Source of the DNA: Mycobacterium angelicum
Lineage (GTDB): Bacteria; Actinomycetota; Actinomycetes; Mycobacteriales; Mycobacteriaceae
NCBI RefSeq assembly: GCF_002086155.1
Contig: NZ_MVHE01000004.1
Location: 186,001 to 250,000, forward strand
Reading direction: 5' to 3'
DNA: 64,000 nt
In this document: piece by piece, positions 63,449-64,000 of the stretch
Position numbering within the stretch: the first letter of the stretch is position 1
How the letters are laid out: every line of letters begins with the position of its first letter
Made by a program: the position numbers and the translations under genes
Notes under the pieces: generated by a model
The model's input: the letters and a program-made list of their open reading frames with translations, nothing else
Databases searched by the model: none
What the model was told of the DNA's origin: nothing

Positions 63449-63502
63449 TGGAGTTTTCCTCGTGTCTCGCTCTAGTTTCACTGCCCCGCCGCGGGACGGC
63501 GC

Positions 63503-63564
63503 GCCGAGATTGCCGTGAAGGCTGTGGTTCGGGGGCCAACCACAACCATGGCGGCAATCTCGGC
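63503..63564. repeat. Long inverted repeat (hairpin) upstream of mmpS
   Basis: GCCGAGATTGCCG at 63503-63515 pairs perfectly with CGGCAATCTCGGC at 63552-63564. An inner TGTGGTT (63523-63529) pairs with AACCACA (63538-63544), around an eight-base loop. It lies upstream of mmpS and could be a mobile palindromic unit, a terminator for the upstream transcript or a leader structure. No T-run follows it. Confidence 0.7.
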
Positions 63565-63748
63565 GAGGCATGTGCTTGTGGCGCGTGCGGTCATCGCGGG
63601 CATGTTCAACTCTCCGTTCGCTACCCGACGTCGCGCTTCCCGACGGCGTGCATATACCCTACCCGGTATAGCATAGGTCGCGGCTTTACGTCATCCCTAC
63701 GACGTATGGACGGAGAGCGCGCGGCAGCGCAGCGCCGGCGTACTCAGC
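63565..63748. other. Rest of mmpS upstream region
   Basis: No gene is seen. It contains a metal-sensor-type box at 63653 and is otherwise without repeats or coding potential. Confidence 0.4.
63653..63670. promoter_or_regulatory. Metal-sensor-type palindrome TATACC-CTACCC-GGTATA
   Basis: Perfect inverted arms TATACC/GGTATA. In the TACCC-N4-GGGTA register it reads TACCC-TACC-CGGTA, one mismatch. It lies upstream of mmpS-mmpL on the same regulatory theme as 59409 and 59479. Confidence 0.6.
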
Positions 63749-63848
63749 AGCTAAAGACAGCTAAAGACAGCTAAAGACAGCTAAAGACAGCTAAAGACAG
63801 CTAAAGACAGCTAAAGACAGCTAAAGACAGCTAAAGACAGCTAAAGAC
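63749..63848. repeat. VNTR: ten perfect copies of AGCTAAAGAC
   Basis: Ten consecutive identical 10-bp units, ending one base before the 3' end of tRNA-Cys. Perfect copies suggest recent expansion. On the minus strand the unit is GTCTTTAGCT. Confidence 0.95.
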
Positions 63849-63849
63849 G

Positions 63850-63920
63850 AGGTGGAGACGGGATTCGAACCCGTGTGCGCGGCTTTGCAGGCCGTTGCCT
63901 CACCACTCGGCCACTCCACC
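63850..63920 (-). tRNA. tRNA-Cys(GCA)
   Basis: 71 bases in cloverleaf form. Acceptor stem GGTGGAG/CTCCACC, T-loop GGTTCGAATC, anticodon loop CTGCAAA with anticodon GCA, and U at the discriminator position, as expected for Cys. CCA is not encoded. Confidence 0.95.
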
Positions 63921-63943
63921 GGTGGCGGATCGAAATAGGCGCG

Positions 63944-64000
63944 TCAGGCCAGCGCGAGAAAAAGCTTCTCCAGCTCGGCCTCGGTCATCGGCTGGGCGCC
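63944..64000 (-). CDS. C-terminal end of an unidentified protein
   Basis: The last 18 codons of a minus-strand gene whose start lies beyond the right edge. The readable end is PMTEAELEKLFLALA. It is too short to assign. It ends 24 bp upstream of the tRNA-Cys 5' end. Confidence 0.45.
   Translation of the reverse strand, partial: GAQPMTEAELEKLFLALA

Noticed and set aside
63749..63848. Possible CRISPR array
   Set aside because: The 10-bp units are contiguous with no spacers; it is a tandem repeat.
1..64000. Prophage, integrase or insertion sequence
   Set aside because: No transposase, integrase or terminal inverted repeats with target duplications were seen; only repeats and the deletion scar suggest rearrangement.

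Overview
The window is high-GC actinobacterial DNA and almost certainly from a Mycobacterium. It carries a complete yrbE-mce operon, MCE-associated membrane protein pairs, an MmpS/MmpL pair, two mycobacterial-type Tat-exported phospholipases C and several small secreted proteins. It also has the gene order kdc, SRPBCC, far, SRPBCC, SRPBCC, (DUF2993), dapC, fadA, fadB, which I recall from M. tuberculosis Rv0853c-Rv0860. The phospholipases plus a large lipid-catabolic load suggest a non-tuberculous species; I cannot name it.

Region 1 (1-24487) is dominated by acyl-CoA and oxygenation chemistry: alpha/beta hydrolases, a DUF35-thiolase fusion, an enoyl-CoA hydratase, a NuoF-like flavoprotein with a 3Fe-4S ferredoxin, a Rieske ferredoxin, two amidohydrolases, two phospholipases C, an NAD-dependent epimerase, a paired acyl-CoA dehydrogenase, a P450/ferredoxin/SDR operon, an aldehyde dehydrogenase and a CaiB-type CoA-transferase. 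A third amidohydrolase with an acyl-CoA ligase lies at 43492-46849. Most of these units are preceded by a recurring palindrome, GAGAAT-N3-ATTCTC, so I infer one regulon for an uncharacterised lipid or terpenoid/steroid-like substrate. A deletion scar near 3585 fuses the 5' ends of two convergent genes, an acyl-CoA dehydrogenase and an SDR.

Region 2 (17117-37234) is the mce locus: an eight-gene importer operon (24775-34297), two pairs of MCE-associated membrane proteins (17117-18546 and 35341-36677) and small secreted proteins. Region 3 (37242-43328) holds a TetR-controlled membrane operon with orphan oxidase-subunit III/IV-like (NorE/NorF-like) genes, a three-copy palindromic intergenic repeat, and a P450 divergent from a TetR regulator.

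Region 4 (46851-57088) is the conserved kdc-far-dapC-fadAB block, ended by a clear intrinsic terminator. Region 5 (57153-64000) has an FAD monooxygenase/TetR pair, an AhpD-like protein and a DUF302 protein with metal-sensor-type TACCC-N4-GGGTA boxes, a possible Met-rich micro-ORF, the mmpS-mmpL pair with a related box upstream, a large hairpin, ten perfect copies of a 10-bp repeat abutting tRNA-Cys(GCA), and the tail of an unidentified gene.
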